Below are positions 18,211-27,810 of a stretch of 64,000 nucleotides of DNA, one piece after another. Under the pieces are notes generated by a model. That model was not told the origin of the DNA, made no database searches, and worked only from the letters and a program-made list of their open reading frames with translations. The translations under genes and the position numbers were made by a program. The stretch spans positions 124,001-188,000 of the forward strand of contig JUEO01000001.1 of assembly GCA_000817115.1 (NCBI GenBank). The letters are read 5' to 3'. The stretch is from a marine actinobacterium MedAcidi-G2B (lineage in GTDB: Bacteria; Actinomycetota; Acidimicrobiia; Acidimicrobiales; MedAcidi-G1). How positions within the stretch are numbered: the stretch's first letter is position 1; every line of letters begins with the position of its first letter.

Positions 18211-21200
18211 ATTTGTTGAAGAAACGATGGAAAGAAATCGTCACGCTATTGACGGCATACATTCCAATATTAGTAATACGGCCTGGTCTATTAAATGCTG
18301 ATATTAAGCAGTATCTTCACCTAGATGCAGGATCCCTCTTAGCTAGCGCACCACAACTTTGGAATCCTGATTTTGGTTTAGGGACAGTAACTCATCAAAA
18401 CATTGGGTACTTATTTCCTTCAGGTCCATTTTTCTGGTTTGGTCAAACTCTCGGATTAGAGGATTGGGTTATTCAAAGACTTTGGTACGGATCAATCTTT
18501 GCATTAGCAGGTTTGGGCGTCCTTTCGTTATTACGACGAATTGCTCCTGAACACCCAAGCCATTTGACAGGGGTTCTCTTTTATATGCTCAGTCCTTTTG
18601 TGCTTGGACATATAACAGGACAGTCAGCCCTATTGCTTCCATTTGCTATTTTTCCTTGGCTCGTTCTTTCAATAGCTGCCGCAGTCACTAAACAAGGGTG
18701 GCGATGGCCCGCCATCTTTGCATTACTCGTAACAATCGCCGGTTCTATAAATGGCAGCTCAATTTTCTTCGTGATTATTGGAGCAGTCCTGTGGGCCCCT
18801 ATAGCAGTTATCTGTGAAGAGGAAATCTCATGGAAAGATGCGTTTAAAGCGGTCACACGAACCGGACTGCTCACTATTTTGACACAACTCTGGTGGATGA
18901 TTGCTTTAGCAGTCGGCGGATGGCATGGGCTTCCGATTCTCTCATTAACAGAAACATTGTTTTCTACGAATAGCACGACGAGCTCTTTTGAGATTTTAAG
19001 ATCACTCGGATACTGGTTCTTTTACGGCCGAGACACTGGGGGTCTGTGGCTCGCAGGACTTGCAGACCCTTACATGGAAAAAATATGGCTATTACTGATT
19101 TCCTTTGGGGTGACTGGTGTTGGTTTATTGGCAATGACGGTGGTGCGTTGGCGTCATCGAATGTATTTCGTTGTAATCACTTTGGTCGGATTAGTGATTT
19201 CAATAGGATCTTTTCACTATGCCGGAAGATCTTTATATGGTTCTCTTTTCAAAAAAGCAGCAGATTCTTCTGACTTAATTTTCAGTCTTCGTAATACTCA
19301 GAGAGCAACTCCTCTTGTTGTACTGGGACTAGCTGCTTTAGTAGCTGCGGCGATTCAAGCGGCTTGGACAAAACAAAAAAATATTGCAATCACAGCCAAT
19401 GTTCTAGTTGTCCTTGCCATCATCATTAACCTTTACCCTCTATGGTCTGGATCACTAATTGCTGAGCGTTTCCATCGTGAAGAAATTCCAAATTATTGGA
19501 CTGAAGCGGCAGAAATGCTTAACAATGATTCATCAAATACTCGAGTCATGGAAATACCTGGTATAGATTTTGCTTCATATAGGTGGGGTCATACGTTAGA
19601 CCCAATCACCCCCGGACTTATTGCACGTCCTTTTATAGCAAGAGAGTTATTACCGCACGGAGATGAATCGGGAGCCAATTTACTTGTAGCGTTTGACCGA
19701 AGCCTGCAAGAAGGATGGTTTGAACCCGAATCTCTGCCAGAGATTGCTCGAATATTTGGTGCAGGGGATGTGATACTAAGAAGCGATCTTGAATATGAGC
19801 GTTACCGAACTGCTCGACCTCAGCCACTTTGGGGGCTTTTGGACGACCCTCCCAATGGTTTATCAGCGCCCAAACAATTTGGAGATCCAGTTCCTAATAT
19901 TCCTCCAGAAGCGAACTCAATGGTTGATGAAATAGAGTTAGGCATACCACTTGATTCAGCGCATCCACCACCAGTTTCAGTGTTCTCCGTTGAATCACCT
20001 CTCAATATGATAAGAGTTCGCCCAAGCGACTCATCCTTAATCATTTCTGGAGATGGAGAAGGGGTAGTCTCACTCGCCGCAACTGGCTTACTTGACGTTC
20101 AAGACGGCCTTATTCGTTATGCCGGATCTATAGAAAGTGTAGAAGCCACTGATCGACTGGTAGTTACCGACACGAATAGAGAACGAGCCGAACGCTGGTA
20201 TGGAATGCATGCAAATGTAGGTCTAACCGAGACAGCGAACCATGTTTCTCTTTACCCAGATGCGAGTGATACAAGAATTCGCCCTGTTGCTGATGCTCCC
20301 GCGACGATCGCAGAATATTACGTATTTAACCAGTCAGGTGAAAATCTAGGTTCAGCTAAAGTCCAAGCCACAGGATATGGAAATCGGATTTTTTTAAACC
20401 CAGAATTCAGACCCGTTAATGCATTTGATGGAGACCCACTTACCTCATGGAGAATTTATGAGTACGGAGAACCAGTCTCGCCACGTTTAGAGCTAGTGCT
20501 TGAGACGCCTGTTTCAACTAGTGAAATAACTTTTACTCAACCGCTAGTTGGGCCACAAAATCGTCGAGTAAGAACACTCGCAGTAAGTTTCGACCAAGAA
20601 CCAGAAATTCTCTTTACTTTGGACGCCGAGTCCTATGTTGAAGGAGGTCAAACGTTTGCAATAGAAGAACAAGAATTTCAACAGGTCTCTTTTTCTTTTG
20701 TTGATGGGCTTGGGCCACCTGATCTTGCAGGATTCGCTGAGATTGATTTAGGAATAACCATTAAAGAAGTATTACAAGTCCCAACTGAGCTTCTTGAACA
20801 AACCAATGACTTAAATCACGACGTAGCGGTTCTTCTAAATCGGCATCGAACTAATCCAGCTGAGCGAGTCCGTCCAGACCCTGAACGCACAATTATTCGC
20901 GAGTTCAACACACCCTCTGAACGTAATTGGTCCTTAGAAACTACGGTACGTCTAGCGGACTGGGCTTCTGATGAAATTTTAGACAATGTGTTGGGAATCA
21001 CGACCGCCAATGAGGGTCAAATTACTGCAAGATCTAGTGACAGATTGTCTGGAGATCTCAGGTCAAGAGCACTTGCTGCAATTGATGGAGATCCGTCAAC
21101 TCATTGGAGTCCAGAGTTTCTTGAACAAGAAGGGCAATGGATTTCCTATACTCTTCCCGCCAATATCAAAGTTGACAAACTCGAACTTCAAATCATGGCT

Positions 21201-22478
21201 GACACAAGGCACAGTATCCCAACTGAATTAATTCTTATTGTTGATGAGGAAGAGGTATACCTCAATGTTCCTGAAATCGGACAACGTTCCGAAATTGGGT
21301 ATTCCCAGACTGTATCTATCGACTTACCTGACGTGCTTGAAGGAAGCGAGATAACACTCATTGTGTCAGAGGTAGAAGAGGTACAAACAAACAATTGGTA
21401 CACAGGCCAAGACATTGTTACACCCATCGCGTTAGTTGAATTAGGAATCAGAGGGCTTGAAGCTCCACCAATTCCTGAGATGCTGGATTCAGGGTGTCGA
21501 GATGATTTAATTCAGGTTGATGGGAACCCAATACCAATACGTATTCAAGGTCTAACTGATGACGCTCTAGATGGGCGTGGTCTAATAGGCAGCTTATGTG
21601 AGGAATCCGTAAGCCTTTCAGAAGGCCAGCATCTAGTAGAAACTACAGACGGCCGTTTCACTGGCTTCAATATTGATCGAGTAGTCATGGTCTCTGCCAA
21701 AGGAGGTGAAGCGGCTGAGAGTTGGTCAGAAATTGCAGATCCTATAGGGGCAAAAGTAGAAGTGATCTCTAGTGGCCGAACATCTTTAGAAGCAGAAATC
21801 TCTGGTCAGGAATCACCTTTTTGGCTGGTACTTGGGCAGAGTTTTAATGAAGGTTGGGTAGTGTCCATTAATGGAAGAGATATGGGTTCTCCACAACTCG
21901 TTGATGGGTTTGCCAATGGATGGTTTGTCGATTCTTTGGAAACTGGAACTCTAGAAGTCTCCTTTAAATGGGAACCACAGAAAAATATCTGGGTCGCTTT
22001 ATCGATCTCATTAGTTGGAATTTTGATATGCCTCTATTTGATTTACAGAGAACGTCGACAAAAATCTTTAAAACTTTGTTTAGACACCCCAACTCTCTAC
22101 AATCCAAGAGCGTCTTTGTATGAACTATCTCACAAAGAAGCTCTTATGACCTCGCTTCTTCTTGGACTTTTTGGCGCTTTCGTATCTAACCCACTGGTCG
22201 GAGCTTTAGTCGCTTGCTTAACTTGGATTTCTGCTCGTAACTTTAGAAAAAGAATTCTCCTTACTTTGTTGCCTGTGTTGGGTTATTGCGTTGGGGTGGC
22301 ATACATAATTTTCTTACAAATCAAGTGGGAGTATGAACCTGCGTTCTCATGGCCAAGTTGGGGACGCTCAGTTCATCACTTGGGACTACTTATAGTTCTA
22401 TTAATAGCAGCCGATGTAATTGTGGCCCAAGTATCTGAAAGATTCAGACGTCAAAGGAAGAAAGGTGAAGCACTTTGA
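18207..22478 (+). CDS. AftD-like alpha-(1->3)-arabinofuranosyltransferase family membrane protein
   Basis: This is a 1423-residue GT-C protein of the mycobacterial AftD (DUF3367) family, about the same length as AftD. The N-terminal ~430 residues hold many membrane segments. The first extracytoplasmic loop carries an acidic motif (NADIKQYLHLDAG, Asp32) expected for GT-C catalysis. A large extracellular region follows with at least two discoidin-type carbohydrate-binding modules, visible as AFDGDPLTSW near 741 and AIDGDPSTHW near 954. Four more TM segments lie near 1260, 1312, 1346 and 1388. AftD uses decaprenyl-phospho-arabinose in mycobacteria. Use of the same donor here is inferred. It overlaps both neighbours by four bases. 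Confidence 0.88.
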   Translation: MNLLKKRWKEIVTLLTAYIPILVIRPGLLNADIKQYLHLDAGSLLASAPQLWNPDFGLGTVTHQNIGYLFPSGPFFWFGQTLGLEDWVIQRLWYGSIFALAGLGVLSLLRRIAPEHPSHLTGVLFYMLSPFVLGHITGQSALLLPFAIFPWLVLSIAAAVTKQGWRWPAIFALLVTIAGSINGSSIFFVIIGAVLWAPIAVICEEEISWKDAFKAVTRTGLLTILTQLWWMIALAVGGWHGLPILSLTETLFSTNSTTSSFEILRSLGYWFFYGRDTGGLWLAGLADPYMEKIWLLLISFGVTGVGLLAMTVVRWRHRMYFVVITLVGLVISIGSFHYAGRSLYGSLFKKAADSSDLIFSLRNTQRATPLVVLGLAALVAAAIQAAWTKQKNIAITANVLVVLAIIINLYPLWSGSLIAERFHREEIPNYWTEAAEMLNNDSSNTRVMEIPGIDFASYRWGHTLDPITPGLIARPFIARELLPHGDESGANLLVAFDRSLQEGWFEPESLPEIARIFGAGDVILRSDLEYERYRTARPQPLWGLLDDPPNGLSAPKQFGDPVPNIPPEANSMVDEIELGIPLDSAHPPPVSVFSVESPLNMIRVRPSDSSLIISGDGEGVVSLAATGLLDVQDGLIRYAGSIESVEATDRLVVTDTNRERAERWYGMHANVGLTETANHVSLYPDASDTRIRPVADAPATIAEYYVFNQSGENLGSAKVQATGYGNRIFLNPEFRPVNAFDGDPLTSWRIYEYGEPVSPRLELVLETPVSTSEITFTQPLVGPQNRRVRTLAVSFDQEPEILFTLDAESYVEGGQTFAIEEQEFQQVSFSFVDGLGPPDLAGFAEIDLGITIKEVLQVPTELLEQTNDLNHDVAVLLNRHRTNPAERVRPDPERTIIREFNTPSERNWSLETTVRLADWASDEILDNVLGITTANEGQITARSSDRLSGDLRSRALAAIDGDPSTHWSPEFLEQEGQWISYTLPANIKVDKLELQIMADTRHSIPTELILIVDEEEVYLNVPEIGQRSEIGYSQTVSIDLPDVLEGSEITLIVSEVEEVQTNNWYTGQDIVTPIALVELGIRGLEAPPIPEMLDSGCRDDLIQVDGNPIPIRIQGLTDDALDGRGLIGSLCEESVSLSEGQHLVETTDGRFTGFNIDRVVMVSAKGGEAAESWSEIADPIGAKVEVISSGRTSLEAEISGQESPFWLVLGQSFNEGWVVSINGRDMGSPQLVDGFANGWFVDSLETGTLEVSFKWEPQKNIWVALSISLVGILICLYLIYRERRQKSLKLCLDTPTLYNPRASLYELSHKEALMTSLLLGLFGAFVSNPLVGALVACLTWISARNFRKRILLTLLPVLGYCVGVAYIIFLQIKWEYEPAFSWPSWGRSVHHLGLLIVLLIAADVIVAQVSERFRRQRKKGEAL

Positions 22479-23587
22479 GATCAGTGCTTTTGGTAGAGCC
22501 ATACTATGGCGGCTCTCACGCTTCTTGGGTTGACGGCATAAAGAAGCATTCAAAACACAAAATAACTTGTGTTACTCATCCAGATTCTTATTGGCGTTGG
22601 AGGCTTCGTGGGGGAGCAGTCACGTTAGCGGAGGAAACCAAAGCAGCGGTAACAACTGTTGGGAAAATTGATTTAGCTTTAGTGTCGAGCATGGTTGATC
22701 TGTCCGCATGGTTAGGTCTAACCCGAAAAACATTGAAAGATATTCCGACAGTTCTTTACTTACATGAAAATCAGCTTAATTACCCGGTTAAGCCAGGTGA
22801 GAAAATAAATGATGAGTTTGCTATAACAAACTGGCGAAGCTTGTTAGCGGCAGATGAAATTTGGTTTAATTCCGATTTTCAGAGACAAGCCCTATTTCAA
22901 GCCTTGCCGTCTTTACTTCATAAAGCTCCAGACTTTTCCCATGAGTATCTCATCACCGAGGTTAAAAAACGAACTCGTGTAGTTCCAGTAGGAGTTGAGC
23001 TTCAAGATCTGCAGGGAAGCAAACGAAAGGAAGAAATTCCACTAATCCTCTGGAATCAAAGATGGGATTATGATAAAAATCCCGAAGAAATTGCTTCTTC
23101 AATTCTTCAACTCGCGGATGAAAAAATTGACTTCAATATTGCCTTAGTTGGTGAAAACGTAAGAAATAATCCTCACGAATTACTCGAAGTGCGGGATCAA
23201 CTAGGGGAGAGAGTTGTTGAGTTTGGATTTCTTCCCCGCGACGACTATCTGAGGCTATTAAACAAGGCTGATGTAGTGATTAGTGCAGCTAAGCACGAAT
23301 TCTTCGGTATTTCCGTTGTAGAGGCTTTAGCAGCAGGAGCAATTCCGGTTTTACCAAATCATCAGAGTTACCCTGAAATAATTCCAGAGCCATGGCATAC
23401 GTCAGCTTTGTATACACCAGGAGAATTAGTTGACCGACTGAGAGATGTTTTACTTAACTTAGATACATGGAGTTCCACTACCGAAGGGTTAGTACAAGAA
23501 ATGCAGAAATATGATTGGTCAGTAATGATTGATACTTACGACTCATTAATTGAATCAGTAATAAACGAGTACGGTCATAACTTATGA
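22475..23587 (+). CDS. GTDC1/DUF3524-type glycosyltransferase (queuosine mannosyltransferase-like)
   Basis: A 370-aa GT-B enzyme whose N-terminus (VEPYYGGSHASWVDG) and motif YLHENQLNYP match the DUF3524 family. The vertebrate member GTDC1/QTMAN mannosylates queuosine in tRNA-Asp. The C-terminal half has a typical group-1 site (LVGENVRNNP, KHEFFGISVVEALAAG). Whether the bacterial protein modifies tRNA or an envelope glycan is not shown. The operon with the AftD-like gene argues for glycan, the family assignment for tRNA. The rare GTG-like alternatives were not needed: the TTG at 22475 overlaps the preceding TGA. Confidence 0.8.
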   Translation: MRSVLLVEPYYGGSHASWVDGIKKHSKHKITCVTHPDSYWRWRLRGGAVTLAEETKAAVTTVGKIDLALVSSMVDLSAWLGLTRKTLKDIPTVLYLHENQLNYPVKPGEKINDEFAITNWRSLLAADEIWFNSDFQRQALFQALPSLLHKAPDFSHEYLITEVKKRTRVVPVGVELQDLQGSKRKEEIPLILWNQRWDYDKNPEEIASSILQLADEKIDFNIALVGENVRNNPHELLEVRDQLGERVVEFGFLPRDDYLRLLNKADVVISAAKHEFFGISVVEALAAGAIPVLPNHQSYPEIIPEPWHTSALYTPGELVDRLRDVLLNLDTWSSTTEGLVQEMQKYDWSVMIDTYDSLIESVINEYGHNL

Positions 23588-24456
23588 GTCCACATATAGA
23601 TGGGGTGCGTGTAGGCCATTGGACAGATCCTGTGGGTAAAACCGGTTGTACCGTTATTCTGTTCCCACCAAAAACAGTTGCCTCAGGAGAAGTACGAGGA
23701 GGCGCACCAGCGACAAGAGAGTTCGCTCTTCTTTCTCCAGAAAGAACGGTAGAAAATATTCATGGGTTATTACTAACTGGTGGTTCAGCATTCGGTTTGG
23801 CAGCAGCTGACGGAGTTGTTAGTTGCCTAGAAGAAGATGGAATAGGGTTTCCAACTCCGGCCGGACCTGTACCCATTGTGGTAGCTATGAGTTTGTATGA
23901 CTTAATGGAAGGCGATGCGACAGTTCGACCCAATTCAGAACATGGAAGAATGGCAGTTCGTGAAGCCAGTTCAGAAATACAGGTTGGTCAAGTTGGTGCA
24001 GGAACAGGAGCCACAGTCGGTAAATGGCGAAGTCGTGAACACCGTCGCTCAGGTGGAATCGGATTAGGAGTTGCTGAAAAAGAAGAAATTAAAGTGGTAG
24101 CAATAGCTGCGGTAAACGCTTTAGGGGAACCTGATGACGGAACAGCAAGCAAGTCGGTTCTGAACGGAACGTTCATGAATTGGCCAGAGCATCCATCTAG
24201 ATCCCCCTTTTCTTCAGAAACCAATACCACTTTGATCTCTGTAATAACCAACGCCAAACTCTCAAAAATGGACTGTTTCTTATTATCGCAATCAGGACAC
24301 GATGGTTTGGCGCGTGCATTATTTCCTCCTCATCTCTCTTCAGACGGGGATGCAGTAGTAGCGGCGGCCACGGGTCAAGTTTCTGCTCCGTCTTTGGACA
24401 TTGTCCGGGCCCTTACTGTGGCTGCTGTTGAACAAGCTATTCAACAGTCTTGCTGA
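23584..24456 (+). CDS. P1 (DmpA/S58) family self-processing peptidase
   Basis: A 290-residue member of the DmpA/P1 N-terminal-nucleophile aminopeptidase family. Recognisable parts are VRVGHWTD, the loop LLTGGSAFGLAAADGV, VGAGTGATVGKW, and the processing site at Asn214-Thr215-Thr216. Self-cleavage there would free Thr as nucleophile instead of the Ser of DmpA. C-terminal GDAVVAAATG is also typical. Natural substrates of the actinobacterial members are unknown. ATG 23584 overlaps the previous TGA. Confidence 0.88.
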   Translation: MSPHIDGVRVGHWTDPVGKTGCTVILFPPKTVASGEVRGGAPATREFALLSPERTVENIHGLLLTGGSAFGLAAADGVVSCLEEDGIGFPTPAGPVPIVVAMSLYDLMEGDATVRPNSEHGRMAVREASSEIQVGQVGAGTGATVGKWRSREHRRSGGIGLGVAEKEEIKVVAIAAVNALGEPDDGTASKSVLNGTFMNWPEHPSRSPFSSETNTTLISVITNAKLSKMDCFLLSQSGHDGLARALFPPHLSSDGDAVVAAATGQVSAPSLDIVRALTVAAVEQAIQQSC

Positions 24457-24480
24457 ACCTCCAAGATAGTCTCATTAACG

Positions 24481-25044
24481 ATGAGGACTTTAAATGACCT
24501 TTCGCGTCAAGTTGCTAATTGTGTTAACTGTGAATTGTCAGCTAGCAGAACTCAAGTAGTTTTCGGAACAGGCCACCCGCGAGCAGACTATTTTTTTATA
24601 GGTGAAGGACCGGGGGCTAAAGAAGATATCGAAGGTGAGCCTTTTATCGGTCGCTCCGGAAAATTATTGAATCGACTCATCGAAGAAGAATTGTGTATTG
24701 ACAGATCATTGTGTTACATCGCAAATGTTGTCAAATGCCGGCCACCGGACAATAGAAATCCAAAATCTGCTGAAATATCAGCTTGTCAACCATACTTAAA
24801 TGAACAAATTAAACTTGTTAATCCAGCAGTAATTATCACACTTGGTAATTTCGCCTCAAGGCTGCTTTTAAACACAAAAGATGGGATCACTACATTGCGA
24901 GGTAAAAGCTACTCTTATAAAGATCATGACTTGGTTCCTACATTTCATCCAGCAGCCGCTTTGAGAGGGAATCCGGACGCAATGAAGAACATGAGGCTAG
25001 ATTTTCAACTCGCGCATTCAATAGTTTCTGGAATTTCAAAATGA
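24481..25044 (+). CDS. Uracil-DNA glycosylase, family 4 (iron-sulfur)
   Basis: Removes uracil from DNA in base-excision repair. The 187-residue protein has four cysteines in the family 4 arrangement: the CVNC pair (14 and 17), Cys in VVKCRPP and Cys in ISACQPY, expected to hold a [4Fe-4S] cluster. Motif A is GEGPGAKEDIEGEPFIGRSG, and the C-terminal motif is FHPAAALR. The TGA overlaps the ATG of tsaE. Confidence 0.93.
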   Translation: MRTLNDLSRQVANCVNCELSASRTQVVFGTGHPRADYFFIGEGPGAKEDIEGEPFIGRSGKLLNRLIEEELCIDRSLCYIANVVKCRPPDNRNPKSAEISACQPYLNEQIKLVNPAVIITLGNFASRLLLNTKDGITTLRGKSYSYKDHDLVPTFHPAAALRGNPDAMKNMRLDFQLAHSIVSGISK

Positions 25045-25517
25045 TACAAATATCAACAAAATCAGTCGAAGAAACAAAAAAGTTTGGAGCCGAATTAGCA
25101 GGAATAGCGCGTGCCGGTGACCTTATTCTTTTATGCGGGGATCTGGGAGCAGGTAAAACATCTTTCACTCAGGGCTTTGGATTAGCTCTAGGTGTCACTA
25201 GTCCGATCACATCTCCCACTTTTACTCTCGCAAATTGTTATGAAGGGAACTTGATAATTAATCATTTAGATGTCTACCGTTTAACACACATTGAAGAGAC
25301 TCGCGACCTGGGTTTGCATGAACTAGTGGATGACCATTCAGTTACGTTAATTGAATGGGGTGATGTGATTATTGGAGCGTTACCCGGCGGCTATATAGAA
25401 ATTCGCTTTAACTTAGGTGAAACTAGTGATGATCGAGATATTAATATTCAATTTTCTGGATCTGATTGGAATGATCGACTTGACGCAATAGAAGCGATTA
25501 AGGAGAGATTGTGCTAA
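25041..25517 (+). CDS. tsaE: tRNA t6A biosynthesis ATPase TsaE
   Basis: TsaE is the ATPase that resets the TsaBDE complex making N6-threonylcarbamoyladenosine at position 37 of ANN-decoding tRNAs. The 158-aa protein has the Walker A LCGDLGAGKTSFTQGFG, the segment SPTFTLANCYEG, HLDVYRL and EWGD. It overlaps the UDG gene by four bases and tsaB by seven, and all t6A genes except tsaC are in this operon. Confidence 0.95.
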   Translation: MIQISTKSVEETKKFGAELAGIARAGDLILLCGDLGAGKTSFTQGFGLALGVTSPITSPTFTLANCYEGNLIINHLDVYRLTHIEETRDLGLHELVDDHSVTLIEWGDVIIGALPGGYIEIRFNLGETSDDRDINIQFSGSDWNDRLDAIEAIKERLC

Positions 25518-26212
25518 TCCTTGGGATAGAAAGTGCTGGATCACAAGTTGGTTGCGCTATTGGAGGGCATGAAGGTGTCTTGGCTTCTGCCCATACGGGG
25601 AAAGGACGTCAACACGCTGAGTCTCTGGCACCTCAAATAGATTTTGTTCGTCGACAAGCCGGCATAGAGTTTTCTGAACTTGGAGTAGTGGCAGTAGATA
25701 TCGGTCCTGGGTTATACACCGGATTAAGAGTGGGTATTTCTTCAGCAACAACCATTGCTCATGCACTGGGTATACCGATGATCGGTATTTCTAGCTTAGA
25801 TTTACTTGCCTTCCCAGCGCGATGGACAAGCAGGCTAATTGTTACCGCTCTTGATGCTAGGAGAGGAGAGCTATTCACCGCACTTTTTCGTAAGGTCCCT
25901 GGTGGGATACAACGTATTCGCGATCCACAGGTCAATACCCCTCAAGAATTGCTAGCGGAGTTAATGACAATTGAAGAACCCGCCCTTTTAGTAGGAGATG
26001 GGGCTTTGCGTTATCAAGAAATCTTTTCCTCAATTCGTAGAGTCGAGATGGCAGAACAAGGTCTAGCTAACCCAAGCGCACGATCGTTGGTGCAACTCGC
26101 TCACGCACAGGCTCTTCGGGAAGAGTTTGTGCCTTCACGGGATATAAAACCAATTTATCTCCGGCAGCCAGATGCTGAAATAAATTGGAAAACTAGGAAA
26201 GAAGACTCTTGA
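25511..26212 (+). CDS. tsaB: tRNA t6A biosynthesis protein TsaB
   Basis: TsaB is the non-catalytic paralogue that pairs with TsaD. The 233-residue product has the ASKHA-type N-terminus ILGIESAGSQVGCAIGG and GPGLYTGLRVGISSATTIAHALG, with no metal-binding HxxxH. It starts GTG 25511 inside the end of tsaE and overlaps rimI by four bases. Confidence 0.95.
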   Translation: MLILGIESAGSQVGCAIGGHEGVLASAHTGKGRQHAESLAPQIDFVRRQAGIEFSELGVVAVDIGPGLYTGLRVGISSATTIAHALGIPMIGISSLDLLAFPARWTSRLIVTALDARRGELFTALFRKVPGGIQRIRDPQVNTPQELLAELMTIEEPALLVGDGALRYQEIFSSIRRVEMAEQGLANPSARSLVQLAHAQALREEFVPSRDIKPIYLRQPDAEINWKTRKEDS

Positions 26213-26727
26213 AACTAAAAGAAACTGCTCCAGCCTTTCGGTTAATGAAGGAAAATGACTTAATCGAAGTGATGGAAATCAACGAGTTGGTCTATCCAAC
26301 TGTTTGGTCGGTGAGTTTCTTTAAACAGCAACTCCGTCAAACAGACTCAAGAGTCAATATTGTTTTTGAACTTGAAAAGAAGATTGTGGGGCATGGAGCG
26401 CTAATGAAAGTCGCTGATGAAGCTCATATTATTTCTCTTGTCGTGCACCCTTTACATCAGAAAAAAGGAATAGGTGTATCGATGTTGAGTGTTTTATGTC
26501 ATCACGCCGTGGACATGGGACTGAAGTCAATGACCTTAGAAGTAAGAAAAAGTAATGAATCTGCAATTAGTTTGTACAAAAAATTTGGCTTCTCTCCGGT
26601 TGGATTTCGCACCAACTATTACAGTGACACAGGAGAAGATGCACTTATCATGTGGATTCACGATATAGATGACCCAGAATTCTTGATGAAAGTAAAAAGC
26701 AAACAACGCATAAAAGGTGACTTATGA
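26209..26727 (+). CDS. rimI: GNAT N-acetyltransferase RimI-like
   Basis: A 172-aa GNAT acetyltransferase. The acetyl-CoA loop is seen as VHPLHQKKGIGVSML and the downstream motif as LEVRKSNESAISLYKKFGF, as in RimI, which acetylates the N-terminus of ribosomal S18. Position between tsaB and tsaD is the actinobacterial norm and supports the RimI name. The exact substrate is inferred. The start is TTG 26209, overlapping tsaB. Confidence 0.85.
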   Translation: MKLKETAPAFRLMKENDLIEVMEINELVYPTVWSVSFFKQQLRQTDSRVNIVFELEKKIVGHGALMKVADEAHIISLVVHPLHQKKGIGVSMLSVLCHHAVDMGLKSMTLEVRKSNESAISLYKKFGFSPVGFRTNYYSDTGEDALIMWIHDIDDPEFLMKVKSKQRIKGDL

Positions 26728-27761
26728 GCGGTCTAATTTTAGGAATTGAAACCTCATGTGATGAAACGGCAGCGGCTGTAGTTGATTCTGCAAGAACCGT
26801 CCGATCCTCAGTTGTTAGTAGCCAAATCGATTTACATGCACGATTTGGTGGTGTCGTTCCTGAGGTAGCTAGCCGAGCTCATCTTGATTTAATGATCCCA
26901 GTTGTTGCAGAGTCACTAGTGTCTGCTGGAGTAGAAGGAAATGAAGTTGATGCGGTAGCTGCCACTACAGGTCCTGGCCTTGTAGGTTCGCTCCTTGTTG
27001 GCGTAACGGCAGCAAAATCTCTCTCCCTAGTATGGGACGTTCCCTTCGTGTCAGTGAATCATCTTGAGGCCCACCTTTACGCATCTTTTTTAGAAGAACC
27101 AGATCTAGATTTTCCGTTGGTGGTTCTGCTTGTCTCTGGTGGCCATACGATGCTGGTCTTAATGGAAGGACACGGCCGCTACAGACTCTTAGGTTCAACT
27201 CTTGATGATGCCGCAGGTGAAGCTTTCGATAAGGTCGCCCGATATTTAGGTTTGGAATATCCTGGTGGGCCGGCTATTGATGCTCTGGCAGTTGAGGGTG
27301 ACCCTACAGCCTTTGACTATCCAAGAGCCTTAGTCCAAGAAAACCCTGACACTATGGCTGAAGACCGCAAACTTGCGTTTTCTTTTTCTGGCCTAAAAAC
27401 TGCAGTTATCAATCATGTCCGTAATAATCCAGATGTTTCTACTGCTGATGTAGTTGCTTCATTCCAAGAAGCCGTTGTTGACGTATTGGTAACAAAGGCT
27501 AAATGGGCAGCTGCAGCGACCGGAGCAAAAGGTTTATGTTTAGGCGGAGGAGTCGCCGCTAATTCACGTTTGCGTGAAAAATTTCTTGATGCTTGCATAG
27601 AAACTGGTGTTCAACCATTCATACCATCTAGATCAATGTGCACTGATAATGCAGCAATGGTAGCGGCAGCCGGATGGTGGTGCCTTCAGATGGACGGGTC
27701 AAGCCCATTAAATACTGGGGCTGAGCCCAACTGGGGACTCCCAGAACGTCTAAATTCATAA
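26724..27761 (+). CDS. tsaD: tRNA t6A threonylcarbamoyltransferase TsaD
   Basis: TsaD transfers threonylcarbamoyl to A37 of tRNA. The 345-residue protein shows GIETSCDETAAAVVD, the metal-binding NHLEAHLYA (HxxxH), LVSGGHT, the GEAFDKVARYLGL segment and CLGGGVAANSRLR. It is the last gene of the t6A operon. A 128-base regulatory gap with a CIRCE-like repeat separates it from groES. Confidence 0.97.
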   Translation: MSGLILGIETSCDETAAAVVDSARTVRSSVVSSQIDLHARFGGVVPEVASRAHLDLMIPVVAESLVSAGVEGNEVDAVAATTGPGLVGSLLVGVTAAKSLSLVWDVPFVSVNHLEAHLYASFLEEPDLDFPLVVLLVSGGHTMLVLMEGHGRYRLLGSTLDDAAGEAFDKVARYLGLEYPGGPAIDALAVEGDPTAFDYPRALVQENPDTMAEDRKLAFSFSGLKTAVINHVRNNPDVSTADVVASFQEAVVDVLVTKAKWAAAATGAKGLCLGGGVAANSRLREKFLDACIETGVQPFIPSRSMCTDNAAMVAAAGWWCLQMDGSSPLNTGAEPNWGLPERLNS

Positions 27762-27780
27762 GAAAACACCGTCCTAAGAG

Positions 27781-27810
27781 TTGTAACTTAAGGGCAAAAG
27801 TACGTAGAGT
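27781..27810 (+). promoter_or_regulatory. Putative groES promoter (-35 TTGTAA, -10 TAGAGT)
   Basis: TTGTAA (27781-27786) and TAGAGT (27805-27810) are separated by 18 bases, and the -10 ends on the first base of the CIRCE-like repeat. The same TTGTAA lies 28 bases before the start of the CIRCE of the second groEL, supporting function. Confidence 0.5.
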
